From assembly GCA_963626555.1 (NCBI GenBank), contig CAVFXQ010000002.1, forward strand, positions 1 through 64,000: a stretch of 64,000 nucleotides of DNA, written 5' to 3'. Below the pieces are notes generated by a model. The model worked only from the letters and a program-made list of their open reading frames with translations. It had not been told where the DNA came from and did no database searches. Made by a program: the position numbers and the translations under genes. This stretch comes from UBA1181 sp963626555. GTDB lineage: Bacteria > Bacteroidota > Bacteroidia > Bacteroidales > Paludibacteraceae. This document shows, in pieces, positions 54,041 to 63,244 of the stretch. Position 1 is the stretch's first letter, and each line of letters starts with the position of its first letter.

Positions 54041-56797
54041 ATGGAATATAATTTTGTAGAGATTGAAAACAGATGGCGTGAAGAATGGAAGAAGAATCGC
54101 GTCTATAAGGTAGAAATAGATAAAAGAAAGCCGAAGTATTACGTTTTGGATATGTTCCCGTATCCTTCTGGCGCAGGGTTGCACGTCGGTCATCCACTCG
54201 GATACATAGCTTCAGATATTTACAGCAGGTATAAACGATTGAGAGGTTTCAATGTTTTGCATCCTATGGGATATGATGCATACGGATTGCCGGCAGAACA
54301 ATATGCTATTCAGACGGGACAGCATCCTGCTGTAACAACGGAAAACAACATCAATCGTTATCGTGAGCAGTTGGACAAGATAGGATTCTCATTTGATTGG
54401 GACAGAGAAGTTCGCACGTGCGATCCTAAGTTTTACAAATGGACACAGTGGGCATTTATTCAGATGTTTAAGTCGTACTATGACAATAAACAAAAAAAAG
54501 CAATGCCTATTGAGAGTCTTGTCGCTCAATTTGAGAAGAGTGGTTCTGTAGGTTTGGATGTTGCTTGTACAGAAGAAAAAAAATTCACGGCGGAGGATTG
54601 GAAGTCGTTGTCTGAGAAGGAACAACAGAATTTGTTGATGAATTATAGAATTGCTTACTTGTCGGATACGAAGGTTAATTTCTGTCCAGAGTTAGGGTGT
54701 GTGTTAGCAAATGATGAAATCAGTGAGGGTGTTTCTGTTCGCGGTGGATATCCTGTAGAGCAAAGAGTAATGCGTCAATGGAGTTTAAGAGTTTCGGCAT
54801 ACGCACAGCGGTTGTTGGATGGATTGGATTCTATTGATTGGACAGACTCTTTAAAGGAGACGCAGAGAAATTGGATTGGAAGAAGTGAAGGAACGGAGTT
54901 GATATTTAAGATAAAAGATTCGAAGGAAACTTTCACTATTTTTACGACTCGTGCAGATACAGTTTTTGGAGTGACATTTATGGTTTTGGCACCAGAGTCA
55001 GAGTACGTTCAGAAGGTCATTACGGAAGAGCAAAAATCTGTTGTCCAAGACTATTTGGATATGGTAAAACGAAGGACTGAGCGGGAAAGAATTTCGGACA
55101 GAAATGTTACAGGAGTCTTCACTGGAGCGTATGCTGTCAATCCGTTGACAGGAAAGGAAATTCCTATTTGGATAAGTGATTATGTTTTGTCTGGATATGG
55201 AACAGGAGCAATTATGGCAGTTCCTGCTCACGATTCACGTGACTATGCTTTTGCGAAAACATTCAATTTGCCAATAATACCTTTGATTGAGGGGTGCGAT
55301 ATCAGCGAAAAAAGTTTTGATGCGAAAGACGGAGTCATGATGAACTCAGACTTCTTGAATGGGTTGACAGTAAAGGAAGCCATCAAAAAGATGAAAGAGT
55401 ATGTCAAAGAACATAATTTAGGACGAGTAAAGGTTAACTACCGTTTGCGAGATGCCATTTTTAGTCGCCAGAGATATTGGGGTGAACCATTCCCAATCTA
55501 TTACAAGGATGGCATACCATACCCATTGACGGAAGACAAGTTGCCTTTGGAGCTGCCTGATGTCAAGGACTTTAAGCCGACAGAAAAAGGAGAGCCACCG
55601 TTGGGACATGTAAAAGAATGGCATACAGCAGAGGGTTATCCATACGAATTAAACACGATGCCAGGTTTTGCAGGCTCGTCTGCATACTATCTAAGATATA
55701 TGGATCCTCATAATGAGGATGCATTGGTTAGCAAAGAAGCAGATGAATATTGGCAAAATGTCGACTTGTATTTGGGAGGGTCGGAGCATGCCACAGGACA
55801 CTTGATTTATAGCCGTTTTTGGAATAAGTTCTTGTTTGATTTAGGTGTCGTTGTGAAAGACGAGCCGTTCCAAAAGTTGATCAATCAAGGTATGATTCAG
55901 GGACGTTCAAACTTCGTGTATCGTAAAAAAGGAACAAACACCTTTGTTTCTTTGAATTTGAAAGATCAGTATGAGACGACACCTATCCATGTTGACGTTA
56001 ATATCGTTAATAATGACGTACTTGATATAGAAGCATTTAAGAAATGGAAACCAGAATATGCGACTGCGGATTTTGAGTTGGAGAACGGCAAATATGTATG
56101 TGGTTGGGCTGTTGAAAAAATGTCAAAGAGCATGTTCAATGTAGTTAATCCAGATGATATTGTGGAGAAGTACGGAGCAGATACTTTGCGTTTGTATGAG
56201 ATGTTTCTCGGGCCTATTGATCAGTCAAAGCCTTGGGATACGAATGGAATTGATGGGGTGCATCGTTTCTTGAAGAAACTTTGGGGGTTGTATTTCGATG
56301 GAGATAATTTTGCGGTTGTTGATGAAGAGCCTACAAAAGAGGAGTTGAAGTCATTGCACAAGTTGATTAAGAAGGTAACGTATGATGTTGAGCATTTCTC
56401 ATACAATACGTCGGTTGCAGCGTTTATGATATGTGTTGGTGAGTTGGCTGGTTTGAAATGCAGGAAAAAGTCCGTTTTGAAGACACTTTTAATATTGTTG
56501 GCGCCGTTTGCTCCGCATATATCAGAAGAGTTGTATCATAGGATGGGATATACGGCGACTGTATGTGACGAGACGTGGCCGGAGTATGACGAGAAGTATT
56601 TAAAAGAGAATGAGGTGAAATATCCTATTTCGTTCAATGGGAAAGTACGATTCTCATTGACTTTGCCAAGTGATATGTCGAAGGAAGAGGTGGAGAAAAT
56701 TGCATTAGCAGACGAGCAGACTGAAAAATTCTTAGGCGGAAAACCTTTGAAGAAGGTGATTGTGGTGCCAGGGAAAATTGTAAATATTGTATTCTAA
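54041..56797 (+). CDS. leuS: Leucine-tRNA ligase
   Basis: The 918-residue class I synthetase has PYPSGAGLHVGHPLGY (HIGH region, about residues 41-55), an editing domain (TxTPTRADTVFGVTF-like: FTTRADTVFGVTF), WCISRQ-equivalent IFSRQRYWGEPFPI, and KMSKS in AVEKMSKSMFN near residue 694. The C-terminal anticodon-binding and LeuRS-specific domains are complete. It has its own start after a 146-base gap from porN. Confidence 0.97.
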   Translation: MEYNFVEIENRWREEWKKNRVYKVEIDKRKPKYYVLDMFPYPSGAGLHVGHPLGYIASDIYSRYKRLRGFNVLHPMGYDAYGLPAEQYAIQTGQHPAVTTENNINRYREQLDKIGFSFDWDREVRTCDPKFYKWTQWAFIQMFKSYYDNKQKKAMPIESLVAQFEKSGSVGLDVACTEEKKFTAEDWKSLSEKEQQNLLMNYRIAYLSDTKVNFCPELGCVLANDEISEGVSVRGGYPVEQRVMRQWSLRVSAYAQRLLDGLDSIDWTDSLKETQRNWIGRSEGTELIFKIKDSKETFTIFTTRADTVFGVTFMVLAPESEYVQKVITEEQKSVVQDYLDMVKRRTERERISDRNVTGVFTGAYAVNPLTGKEIPIWISDYVLSGYGTGAIMAVPAHDSRDYAFAKTFNLPIIPLIEGCDISEKSFDAKDGVMMNSDFLNGLTVKEAIKKMKEYVKEHNLGRVKVNYRLRDAIFSRQRYWGEPFPIYYKDGIPYPLTEDKLPLELPDVKDFKPTEKGEPPLGHVKEWHTAEGYPYELNTMPGFAGSSAYYLRYMDPHNEDALVSKEADEYWQNVDLYLGGSEHATGHLIYSRFWNKFLFDLGVVVKDEPFQKLINQGMIQGRSNFVYRKKGTNTFVSLNLKDQYETTPIHVDVNIVNNDVLDIEAFKKWKPEYATADFELENGKYVCGWAVEKMSKSMFNVVNPDDIVEKYGADTLRLYEMFLGPIDQSKPWDTNGIDGVHRFLKKLWGLYFDGDNFAVVDEEPTKEELKSLHKLIKKVTYDVEHFSYNTSVAAFMICVGELAGLKCRKKSVLKTLLILLAPFAPHISEELYHRMGYTATVCDETWPEYDEKYLKENEVKYPISFNGKVRFSLTLPSDMSKEEVEKIALADEQTEKFLGGKPLKKVIVVPGKIVNIVF

Positions 56798-56799
56798 AT

Positions 56800-56830
56800 T
56801 TTGTTAAGAGTTCAGAATCAACTAATTTTG
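56800..56830 (+). promoter_or_regulatory. Promoter of rplS
   Basis: TTTG (56800-56803), a 19-nt spacer and TAATTTTG (56823-56830) match the consensus exactly, directly after the leuS stop. The leader would be about 90 nt long. Confidence 0.7.
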
Positions 56831-56841
56831 CATTGTTTTTG

Positions 56842-56898
56842 CGCAATCTCTTATAAGAGATGTTTCTGAGGAGGCATTGAGAGGCTTGTAATATTGCG
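56842..56898 (+). ncRNA. Structured 5' leader of rplS (candidate cis-regulatory RNA)
   Basis: The outer stem is cgcaat (56842-56847) with attgcg (56893-56898). Inside is a hairpin ctct-tata-agag (56848-56859) and an unpaired purine-rich part with gaggagg. Leaders of ribosomal protein genes often bind the encoded protein; L19-type leaders are known in other bacteria. I cannot match this to a named family. Confidence 0.45.
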
Positions 56899-56927
56899 TT
56901 AAGTTTAATAAAATAAAAGATAAAAAA

Positions 56928-57275
56928 ATGGATTTGATTAAGGTTGCAGAGCAGGCATTTGCGTCTGGCAAAGAGCTTCCTGAGTTCAAGAGTGGAGACA
57001 CTGTGACAGTTGCTTACAAGATTATTGAGGGTAACAAAGAGAGAATTCAGCAATTCCGTGGAGACGTTATTCGTATCAGTGGACACCAAGAGAAAAAGCG
57101 TTTCACAGTGCGTAAAATTTCTGGAGGAGTCGGAGTTGAGAGAATATTCCCAATGGATTCTCCGTTCATTGATTCAGTAGTTGTCAACAAAATCGGAAAA
57201 GTTCGTCGTGCTAAGTTGTACTACTTACGTAAGCTTACTGGAAAGAAAGCTAAGATTAAGGAGCAAAAAGCATAG
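56928..57275 (+). CDS. rplS: 50S ribosomal protein L19
   Basis: The 115-residue protein has the L19 signature: FKSGDTVTVAYKIIEGNKER, QQFRGDVIRISG, FTVRKISGGVGVERIFP and KVRRAKLYYLRKLTGKKA. It sits at the 30S-50S interface. The size is normal. It is preceded by its own promoter and a leader with possible structure, and followed by a terminator. Confidence 0.97.
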   Translation: MDLIKVAEQAFASGKELPEFKSGDTVTVAYKIIEGNKERIQQFRGDVIRISGHQEKKRFTVRKISGGVGVERIFPMDSPFIDSVVVNKIGKVRRAKLYYLRKLTGKKAKIKEQKA

Positions 57276-57292
57276 TTTGTCTTTTGGAACTA

Positions 57293-57327
57293 AAAAAAGG
57301 AGATTCTTGAGAAGAGTCTCCTTTTTT
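57293..57327 (+). terminator. Terminator of rplS
   Basis: A near-perfect inverted repeat (aggagattctt / aagagtctcct) is followed by a T run. One mismatch interrupts the stem. Confidence 0.8.
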
Positions 57328-57406
57328 GTTTTTTGACAAGTATTTCAAGTGAATTTGAGAATTCGCATTTCGTGATGAAAATATCGTGTGTCCGTGTAAT
57401 TTTTCC

Positions 57407-57414
57407 TATCTTTG
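57407..57414 (+). promoter_or_regulatory. Possible -7 element of the chaperone run
   Basis: TATCTTTG matches TAnnTTTG, 37 bases before the ATG at 57452. The -33 element is weak. Confidence 0.45.
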
Positions 57415-57451
57415 TACGTTATCTACAATAAAGATGTAAATACGAAATATA

Positions 57452-59392
57452 ATGAAAAACATTTTCTTCACGGCTGCTTGTTTGGCTGTAACTGCGATGT
57501 CATTTGCTGAGTCTGACCCGATAGTGATGACCATAGATGGAGTTGCAATTCCGAAGTCGGAGTTTGAGTATATTTATAATAAGAACAAGTCGGTTGCAAC
57601 AGGCGAAAGCAAGTCTCTTGATGAATATGTTGATATGTTCATCAACTACAAGATGAAGATAATCGAGGCAAAAAAGGAGAATTATGATGACAAACAAAAT
57701 TATCTTTCCGAATATGACAAGTATGCCAAGCAGTTGGTGATTCCGTTTATTCGAGATGAGGAGACGGAGGATGCGTTGTTGCAAGAGGCCTTGGAGAGGA
57801 AAAAGGAGAGTCGTTTAGTTTCTCATATCCTTATTAAGGTGAAGAATGATGCAGATAGCATAAAGGCATTGAAGGAGATAAATTCTATCTATGATGAGTT
57901 GCAGAAAGGAATGGATTTCTCAGAAGCGGCTAAGAAATATTCTCAATGTCCATCGTCCGCTAATGGGGGAAGCCTTGGATATATTGATGTTTTTTCAACA
58001 GTTTATCCGTTTGAGACGGCAGCATACAATACGTCAGTTGGAAAATATTCGAAGCCAATACGCACCGAGTACGGGTATCATATTGTAAAAGTTTTTGATG
58101 TGAAACCTAATTACAAAGCACGACGAGTGTCACATATCTTGATAATGAATGATAAGTCTGGATATGACAAGAGGGCAGACTCTATTTTCGTTTTGGCGAA
58201 AGATGGAATGGATTTTGCAAAGTTGGCGAAGTTATATTCCGAGGATATTAGGACTGCGAAAAGGGGAGGAGATTTAGGTTTTGTAGAAGAGTCTGGTTAT
58301 CCAACAGAATTCGTGAGAGGAGTGAAAAACATTGCGAAAGTAGGAGATATTGCAAAGATAGGAACTGCTTTTGGCATTCATATCGTAAAATTGACTGAGG
58401 GGAAGGAGTATGAGACGATTGCTGATTGCCCTGATTTGGCAGATAAAATGAAGCAGTCTGATCGGATGATTTACTCAACGAAAGCATTTGAGGAAAAGTT
58501 AAAACAAAAATATGGTGTAGACGTATATCCAGAAGCCCTTCAGATATTTGAGAAAATCAAGTCTGCGGAGACTGATAGTGAGAGAGTTAGCTTGAGTTTC
58601 TTCAATATGGATGAGCCTTTGTATACGATGAATGGAAACACTTATCCGCAGTCTGCCTTTGTGAATTTCTTCAATAAAAAGTTGTCAGCTTTTAAGACGG
58701 GAATTCGAGTTGGACAGATTAATTTGGAAAACAGGAAGTCGGGTCAGTTGACGATGGAGAATTTTGTTGAGCAAACCTTTGACTCTTATCTGTTGAGAGA
58801 GTTAGTAGAATTAGAAGAAAAAGATTGGTTGAAGAATGATGTCAACTATAGGAATTTGTTGACTGAGTATGGTGATGGGTTGTTGTTGTTTGAAATCAGC
58901 AATGACAAAGTTTGGAGTAAGGCTGTGGAGGATACTGCGGGTCTGAGAAAGTATTATGAAGAAAACCGTGAAAAATACAAATGGGAAAATCCTCATTTCA
59001 AAGGAGTTTACGCATGTTGTAAAACAGAAGCGTATGCAAAAGAGATTGAAGATTTGATGAATAAAAACAGTATGAAGAATCTTGTAACGAAGGTGTTGAA
59101 TCATTTCTCGGATGTTGATAAAGATGCTGTTGTAGCAAGGCAGGGCTTGTATGAGAAAGGCACGGTGCCTGCGGTAGATTATAAGGTTTGGGGAATAGAA
59201 GGATATAAGAGCAATGTTTATCCATACGTTGTGGTCAGAGGAAAAGTTTTGGCTGCTCCTGAAGAATATAAGGATGTGTCGGGACGAGTAACCGCTGATT
59301 ATCAGAATTATTTAGACGAGCAATGGGTGAAATCTTTGAGGGCTAAATATAAGGTGGAGATTAATAAGGATGTGTTAAAGACGATAAAATAA
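57452..59392 (+). CDS. Periplasmic PpiC/parvulin-type peptidyl-prolyl isomerase
   Basis: The 646-residue protein has a signal peptide (MKNIFFTAACLAVTAMSFAE), an N-terminal helical SurA-like region and two parvulin domains. The first, about residues 121-217, has SRLVSHILIKV...GGSLGYID...GYHIVKV. The second, about 224-322, has ARRVSHILIMN...GGDLGFVEE...FGIHIVKL. A long C-terminal part of unknown fold follows. It probably aids folding of outer-membrane or secreted proteins in the periplasm. It starts a chain of chaperone and LPS genes. Confidence 0.9.
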   Translation: MKNIFFTAACLAVTAMSFAESDPIVMTIDGVAIPKSEFEYIYNKNKSVATGESKSLDEYVDMFINYKMKIIEAKKENYDDKQNYLSEYDKYAKQLVIPFIRDEETEDALLQEALERKKESRLVSHILIKVKNDADSIKALKEINSIYDELQKGMDFSEAAKKYSQCPSSANGGSLGYIDVFSTVYPFETAAYNTSVGKYSKPIRTEYGYHIVKVFDVKPNYKARRVSHILIMNDKSGYDKRADSIFVLAKDGMDFAKLAKLYSEDIRTAKRGGDLGFVEESGYPTEFVRGVKNIAKVGDIAKIGTAFGIHIVKLTEGKEYETIADCPDLADKMKQSDRMIYSTKAFEEKLKQKYGVDVYPEALQIFEKIKSAETDSERVSLSFFNMDEPLYTMNGNTYPQSAFVNFFNKKLSAFKTGIRVGQINLENRKSGQLTMENFVEQTFDSYLLRELVELEEKDWLKNDVNYRNLLTEYGDGLLLFEISNDKVWSKAVEDTAGLRKYYEENREKYKWENPHFKGVYACCKTEAYAKEIEDLMNKNSMKNLVTKVLNHFSDVDKDAVVARQGLYEKGTVPAVDYKVWGIEGYKSNVYPYVVVRGKVLAAPEEYKDVSGRVTADYQNYLDEQWVKSLRAKYKVEINKDVLKTIK

Positions 59393-59435
59393 AAAAGGAA
59401 AGTACTAAAAGGGGAAAAACTTGAAAAGAGGGAAG

Positions 59436-60317
59436 ATGGTAGCAAAAGGGACTGTGCATTTGTTTATGAGCGTTGTAGTGATGTTCTTGATGCTATCATC
59501 ATGTGGAAAAGTCAAGAAAGAGTGGCGATTTTGGGAAGAGAAGCCCATTGGAGATTTAGTGGCAGAGGTAGGCGAAGATAAACTATATCAAAGTGAAATA
59601 TCCTCGAAGATAGACTTTAAAGGATTGAGTGAGGCGGATAGTTTATTGGCTGAGGAGTCATTCGTAAAGAATTGGATTACAGGAAGATTGCTGTATGACA
59701 AGGCGGTTGAAGAGGTAGATGATATGGAGGAGATAGACTCATTAGTAGAGAATTATCGTCGAACGATGGTTGTATATGAGTATGAGTTGAAGTTGGTGAA
59801 TGATTATCTTAGTGATAAGCTATCGGATGCGCAGATGAGAACCTATTACAAGGAGAACCCTAGATTGTTCACGCTTTCAGAGGGACTTGTGAAGGGAATG
59901 TTGTTGGTGGTATATTCAGATGTGCCGGATTTGAAAGCAATGGAAGCCTTGATGGAAAATCCTAATGAGGATAATATAGATATGATTTCGTCGATGAGTG
60001 TAAAGAATGCGGCGAGGTTTGATTACTTTATGGATAAATGGGTTCCACTGTCAGATGTCAAGAAAAATTCTCCGTTAATGATTTCGGAGAAGGACATTCA
60101 GGAGAGCAAGTTGTGTTCGGTAGCCGACTCTACATATACGGTATATTTCTATGTGAGTGAATATAAGCGTTCTGGAGATATTCAGCCGTACGATTATGCG
60201 CAATCGAGAATACGTTCCATCTTGGTAGAGCAGAATAAGACGGATTTTTTGATTGATTATAGGAAGAATCTGTATGAGATAGGAATAAAGAAAGGACATG
60301 CGAGACGCTACAAATAA
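59436..60317 (+). CDS. SurA/PpiC-like chaperone lipoprotein without a parvulin domain
   Basis: The product has about 293 residues, with a signal peptide and lipobox (LMLSSC, Cys23 from this ATG). An in-frame TTG lies five codons earlier, but the ATG at 59436 follows GAGGGAAG, so I prefer it. The mature part matches the helical N-terminal half of SurA-like proteins (VAEVGEDKLYQSEISSKIDF, FVKNWITGRLLYDKAVEE, DAQMRTYYKENP). No GxxGx-type isomerase core is present. It lies between two true parvulins, so a chaperone or holdase role is likely. Confidence 0.75.
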   Translation: MVAKGTVHLFMSVVVMFLMLSSCGKVKKEWRFWEEKPIGDLVAEVGEDKLYQSEISSKIDFKGLSEADSLLAEESFVKNWITGRLLYDKAVEEVDDMEEIDSLVENYRRTMVVYEYELKLVNDYLSDKLSDAQMRTYYKENPRLFTLSEGLVKGMLLVVYSDVPDLKAMEALMENPNEDNIDMISSMSVKNAARFDYFMDKWVPLSDVKKNSPLMISEKDIQESKLCSVADSTYTVYFYVSEYKRSGDIQPYDYAQSRIRSILVEQNKTDFLIDYRKNLYEIGIKKGHARRYK

Positions 60318-60328
60318 GGTGAAATAAT

Positions 60329-61678
60329 ATGAGTAAGAAGATAGTAAATCTGTTTGTCTACATTTGTGTCGCAATAATGGGGGTGTACTCTCAGAATAAT
60401 ATCATTGATGAGATAGCCTGGGTAGTTGGCGACGAGGCTATTATGAAGTCGGATGTTGAAGAGTATCGTCAGCGATTGAGATATGAAGGGACAGAAATAG
60501 AAGGAGATCCTTATTGTGTCATTCCAGAGCAGATTGCATTGCAGAAACTCTATTTAGATCAGGCGAAGATAGACAGTATATTTGCGGATGAAAAATCGGT
60601 GAACACGCAGGTTGAGATGCGTGTAAATTATTTGATTGGTCAGATTGGGTCGAAAGAAAAGTTGGAGGAGTATTTTGGTCAGCCAGTTTCGTCATTAAGA
60701 GAGGAGCTGACGGAAATGGTGACAAATCAGCAGATTATTCAACAGATGCAGCGTAAGTTGGTGAGTAATGTGAAGATTACTCCAGCGGAGGTCGCTGCGT
60801 TCTACAAAACATTGCCGACTGATAGCATTCCGACGATACCAATGCAGTTGGAGGTACAGTTGATAGCGATTGCGCCTGAAGTTAGTCAGTCTGCGATAGA
60901 TGATGTAAAAAGTAAGTTGAGAGATTTCCAAAAGCGTGTTGATTCGGGAGAGTCTGAATTTTCAACGTTAGCGATTTTGTATTCCGAAGATACGGAGTCT
61001 GCAAAGCATGGCGGTGAGTTGGGGTATATGGGAAAAGGACAGTTGGTGCCAGAGTTTGCAACAGTGGCATTTTCGTTAACTGATCCGAAGCGAGTCTCGA
61101 AAATTGTAGAGTCAGAGTTTGGATATCATATCATTCAATTTATTGACAAACAAGGAGATAAAGTAAATTGTCGTCATATCTTGATGAAACCGAAAGTCTC
61201 TTTTGTGGAGAGAAATGCGGCAAAGATGCGTGCGGATAGTGTGTTGAAAGCAATAAAAGAAGGTGAAGTCTCCTTTGAAAATGCAGTGAAGTTGTATTCT
61301 ATTGACAAAGGGACGAAAAATAGCGAAGGTTTGATGAATAACGTCAAGACGGGATCATCACGTTTCCAGATGCAGGATTTACCTGCGGAGGTAGGTCGAG
61401 CGGTTTATGATTTGAAAGAGGGTGAAATATCGAAAGTTTTCACTATGATGAATGCGAATGGAAATGAGGTGTATGCTATAGCAAAGGTGAAACAGTTGAT
61501 TAAAGCACATAAGGCGACCGTAGAGACGGATTATATGGAGATAAAGACAGCCTTTCAAGAGCAAAAAAACAAAGAGGTTTTGGAGGCGTGGATAAAAGAG
61601 AAGCAGAAGGATATTTATGTTCGCATTGATGAAAAGTGGAGAAATTGTGCGTTTCAATATCCAGGTTGGATAAAATAG
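60329..61678 (+). CDS. SurA-like periplasmic peptidyl-prolyl isomerase
   Basis: The 449-residue protein has a signal peptide (MSKKIVNLFVYICVAIMGVYSQ), a SurA N-terminal domain (IDEIAWVVGDEAIMKSDVEEYRQRL) and two parvulin domains. The first, from about 172, has QLEVQLIAIAP...GGELGYMGKGQLVPEF...GYHIIQFIDK. The second, from about 278, starts NCRHILMKPKV and is degenerate. SurA escorts unfolded barrel proteins to the BAM complex. It starts 11 bases after the previous gene, so the genes form one operon. Confidence 0.92.
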   Translation: MSKKIVNLFVYICVAIMGVYSQNNIIDEIAWVVGDEAIMKSDVEEYRQRLRYEGTEIEGDPYCVIPEQIALQKLYLDQAKIDSIFADEKSVNTQVEMRVNYLIGQIGSKEKLEEYFGQPVSSLREELTEMVTNQQIIQQMQRKLVSNVKITPAEVAAFYKTLPTDSIPTIPMQLEVQLIAIAPEVSQSAIDDVKSKLRDFQKRVDSGESEFSTLAILYSEDTESAKHGGELGYMGKGQLVPEFATVAFSLTDPKRVSKIVESEFGYHIIQFIDKQGDKVNCRHILMKPKVSFVERNAAKMRADSVLKAIKEGEVSFENAVKLYSIDKGTKNSEGLMNNVKTGSSRFQMQDLPAEVGRAVYDLKEGEISKVFTMMNANGNEVYAIAKVKQLIKAHKATVETDYMEIKTAFQEQKNKEVLEAWIKEKQKDIYVRIDEKWRNCAFQYPGWIK

Positions 61679-61711
61679 AGTAAGAATTAAAGAGAAGAAG
61701 AAGACAGACAG

Positions 61712-63217
61712 ATGAAAAGACTTCACATTCTGATACTTATGGTATGTTGTATGCTTTCAATGGTAGGAAATGCCCAAAAAAAGCGTACAGTATTGTTGGA
61801 GCAATGTGAAGAGTTGACGTTTGACAAGCAAGGAGGACGATCCTATCAGGTGTTGAGGGGCAATGTTCGTTTTCGACATGAAGATGTGTTGATGTATTGC
61901 GATAGTGCCTATTTCTATGATGGGGGGACAAATTCGTTTGATGCGTTCGGGCATGTTCGAGTGATTCAGACAACAGAGACCTCAATGACTGCTGACAGTC
62001 TTTTTTACGATGGCACGACAACTTTGATGAGAGTAAGAGGACAGGTTGCTTTACGGTCAGGGACATCAACATTGAACACCCATTTCCTTGATTTCTATAG
62101 AGATAAAAATTATGGCTACTACTATGGGGGAGGAGAAGTGGTTGATCAAAGTTATCATTTGACCTCGTATCAAGGTTATTATTATGCGGATGCTAAGTCT
62201 TATTTGTTTAAGGACACAGTTGTTCTGACGCATCCAGATTATACGATATATGCGGATTCGTTACGATACAATCAACCGAATAGCAAAGCGACACTGTTAG
62301 GACCATCGCTTGTGAAGGGGCAGAAATACAAAGTGCATACTACAAAAGGGTGGATTTATACCACTACGAATGAGGGAAAGTTGTTTAATCGCTCTGTCAT
62401 CAACTATGAAAAAGGGAAGAGAATGACGGCAGACTCGATTCATTTCAATGCACAGAGAGGCTGGGTGAAGGCGTATGGGAAAGCGGAAGCGCAGGACTCA
62501 ATACAGAAAGTTATTGTTCGAGGAGAGTATATGGAAGGAGATAGTGTATCTCCAGCCTTTGGAAAGGTTATGGGCAATCCATACATAGTGGAGTATTCGG
62601 ATAATGACTCACTCTATTTAAAGGGAGATTTGCTTTATTTCACGCAGAAAGATTCCACGTTTCGAGTATATCACAATGTATGGTTCTATCGTTCGGATAT
62701 GCAAGGTAAGTGTGATTCTTTAGTTTATTATAGTAAAGACTCGATGGCGATAATGTTCAGAGATCCGATTATATGGGCGGAGAAAAACCAATTGACTGGG
62801 GCTACAAATATCGAGATATACATTAAGAACCAAGAGCCAGATCATATCCATATACCAGAGAAAGCATTGATTATACAAGATGAGGATGGAGGGAAGTTTA
62901 ATCAACTCTGTAGTAAGAAGGCAGATGCGTATTTAGAAAATAGCAAGTTGAGACGTGTGGATATGGTAGGGGAAGCCACGTCGTTATACTATACTCGCGA
63001 TGATGCAGGATTGCTGGTGGGAATGAATAAAGCGAATGGACCAGAGATGTCAATCTTTACGAAAAATAATAAATTGGATAAGATTATAATGACACCTGAT
63101 TCGGAGGGTACTATGTTTCCCCCAGACAAGATTCCAGAGGAAGAATTATATTTGAAAGGTTTTAAGTGGAGAGAAGACGAACGTCCGAAGACAAAAGAAG
63201 AATTTTTTAGAAAGTAG
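61712..63217 (+). CDS. OstA/LptA-like periplasmic protein
   Basis: The 501-residue protein has a signal peptide (MKRLHILILMVCCMLSMVGNA) and repeated beta-jellyroll-type segments: LRGNVRFRHEDVLMYCDSAYFY, FGHVRVIQTTETSMTADSLFYD, VRGQVALRS, TIYADSLRYN. This pattern is the OstA/LptA fold (LPS-transport bridge) in the longer form common in Bacteroidota. It may carry lipopolysaccharide across the periplasm; the LptF/G permease at 33248-34816 is a plausible partner, which is inference. It follows the SurA-like gene by 33 bases. Confidence 0.85.
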   Translation: MKRLHILILMVCCMLSMVGNAQKKRTVLLEQCEELTFDKQGGRSYQVLRGNVRFRHEDVLMYCDSAYFYDGGTNSFDAFGHVRVIQTTETSMTADSLFYDGTTTLMRVRGQVALRSGTSTLNTHFLDFYRDKNYGYYYGGGEVVDQSYHLTSYQGYYYADAKSYLFKDTVVLTHPDYTIYADSLRYNQPNSKATLLGPSLVKGQKYKVHTTKGWIYTTTNEGKLFNRSVINYEKGKRMTADSIHFNAQRGWVKAYGKAEAQDSIQKVIVRGEYMEGDSVSPAFGKVMGNPYIVEYSDNDSLYLKGDLLYFTQKDSTFRVYHNVWFYRSDMQGKCDSLVYYSKDSMAIMFRDPIIWAEKNQLTGATNIEIYIKNQEPDHIHIPEKALIIQDEDGGKFNQLCSKKADAYLENSKLRRVDMVGEATSLYYTRDDAGLLVGMNKANGPEMSIFTKNNKLDKIIMTPDSEGTMFPPDKIPEEELYLKGFKWREDERPKTKEEFFRK

Positions 63218-63244
63218 TTCATTAAGAGCGTCAAGAAATGTGAT

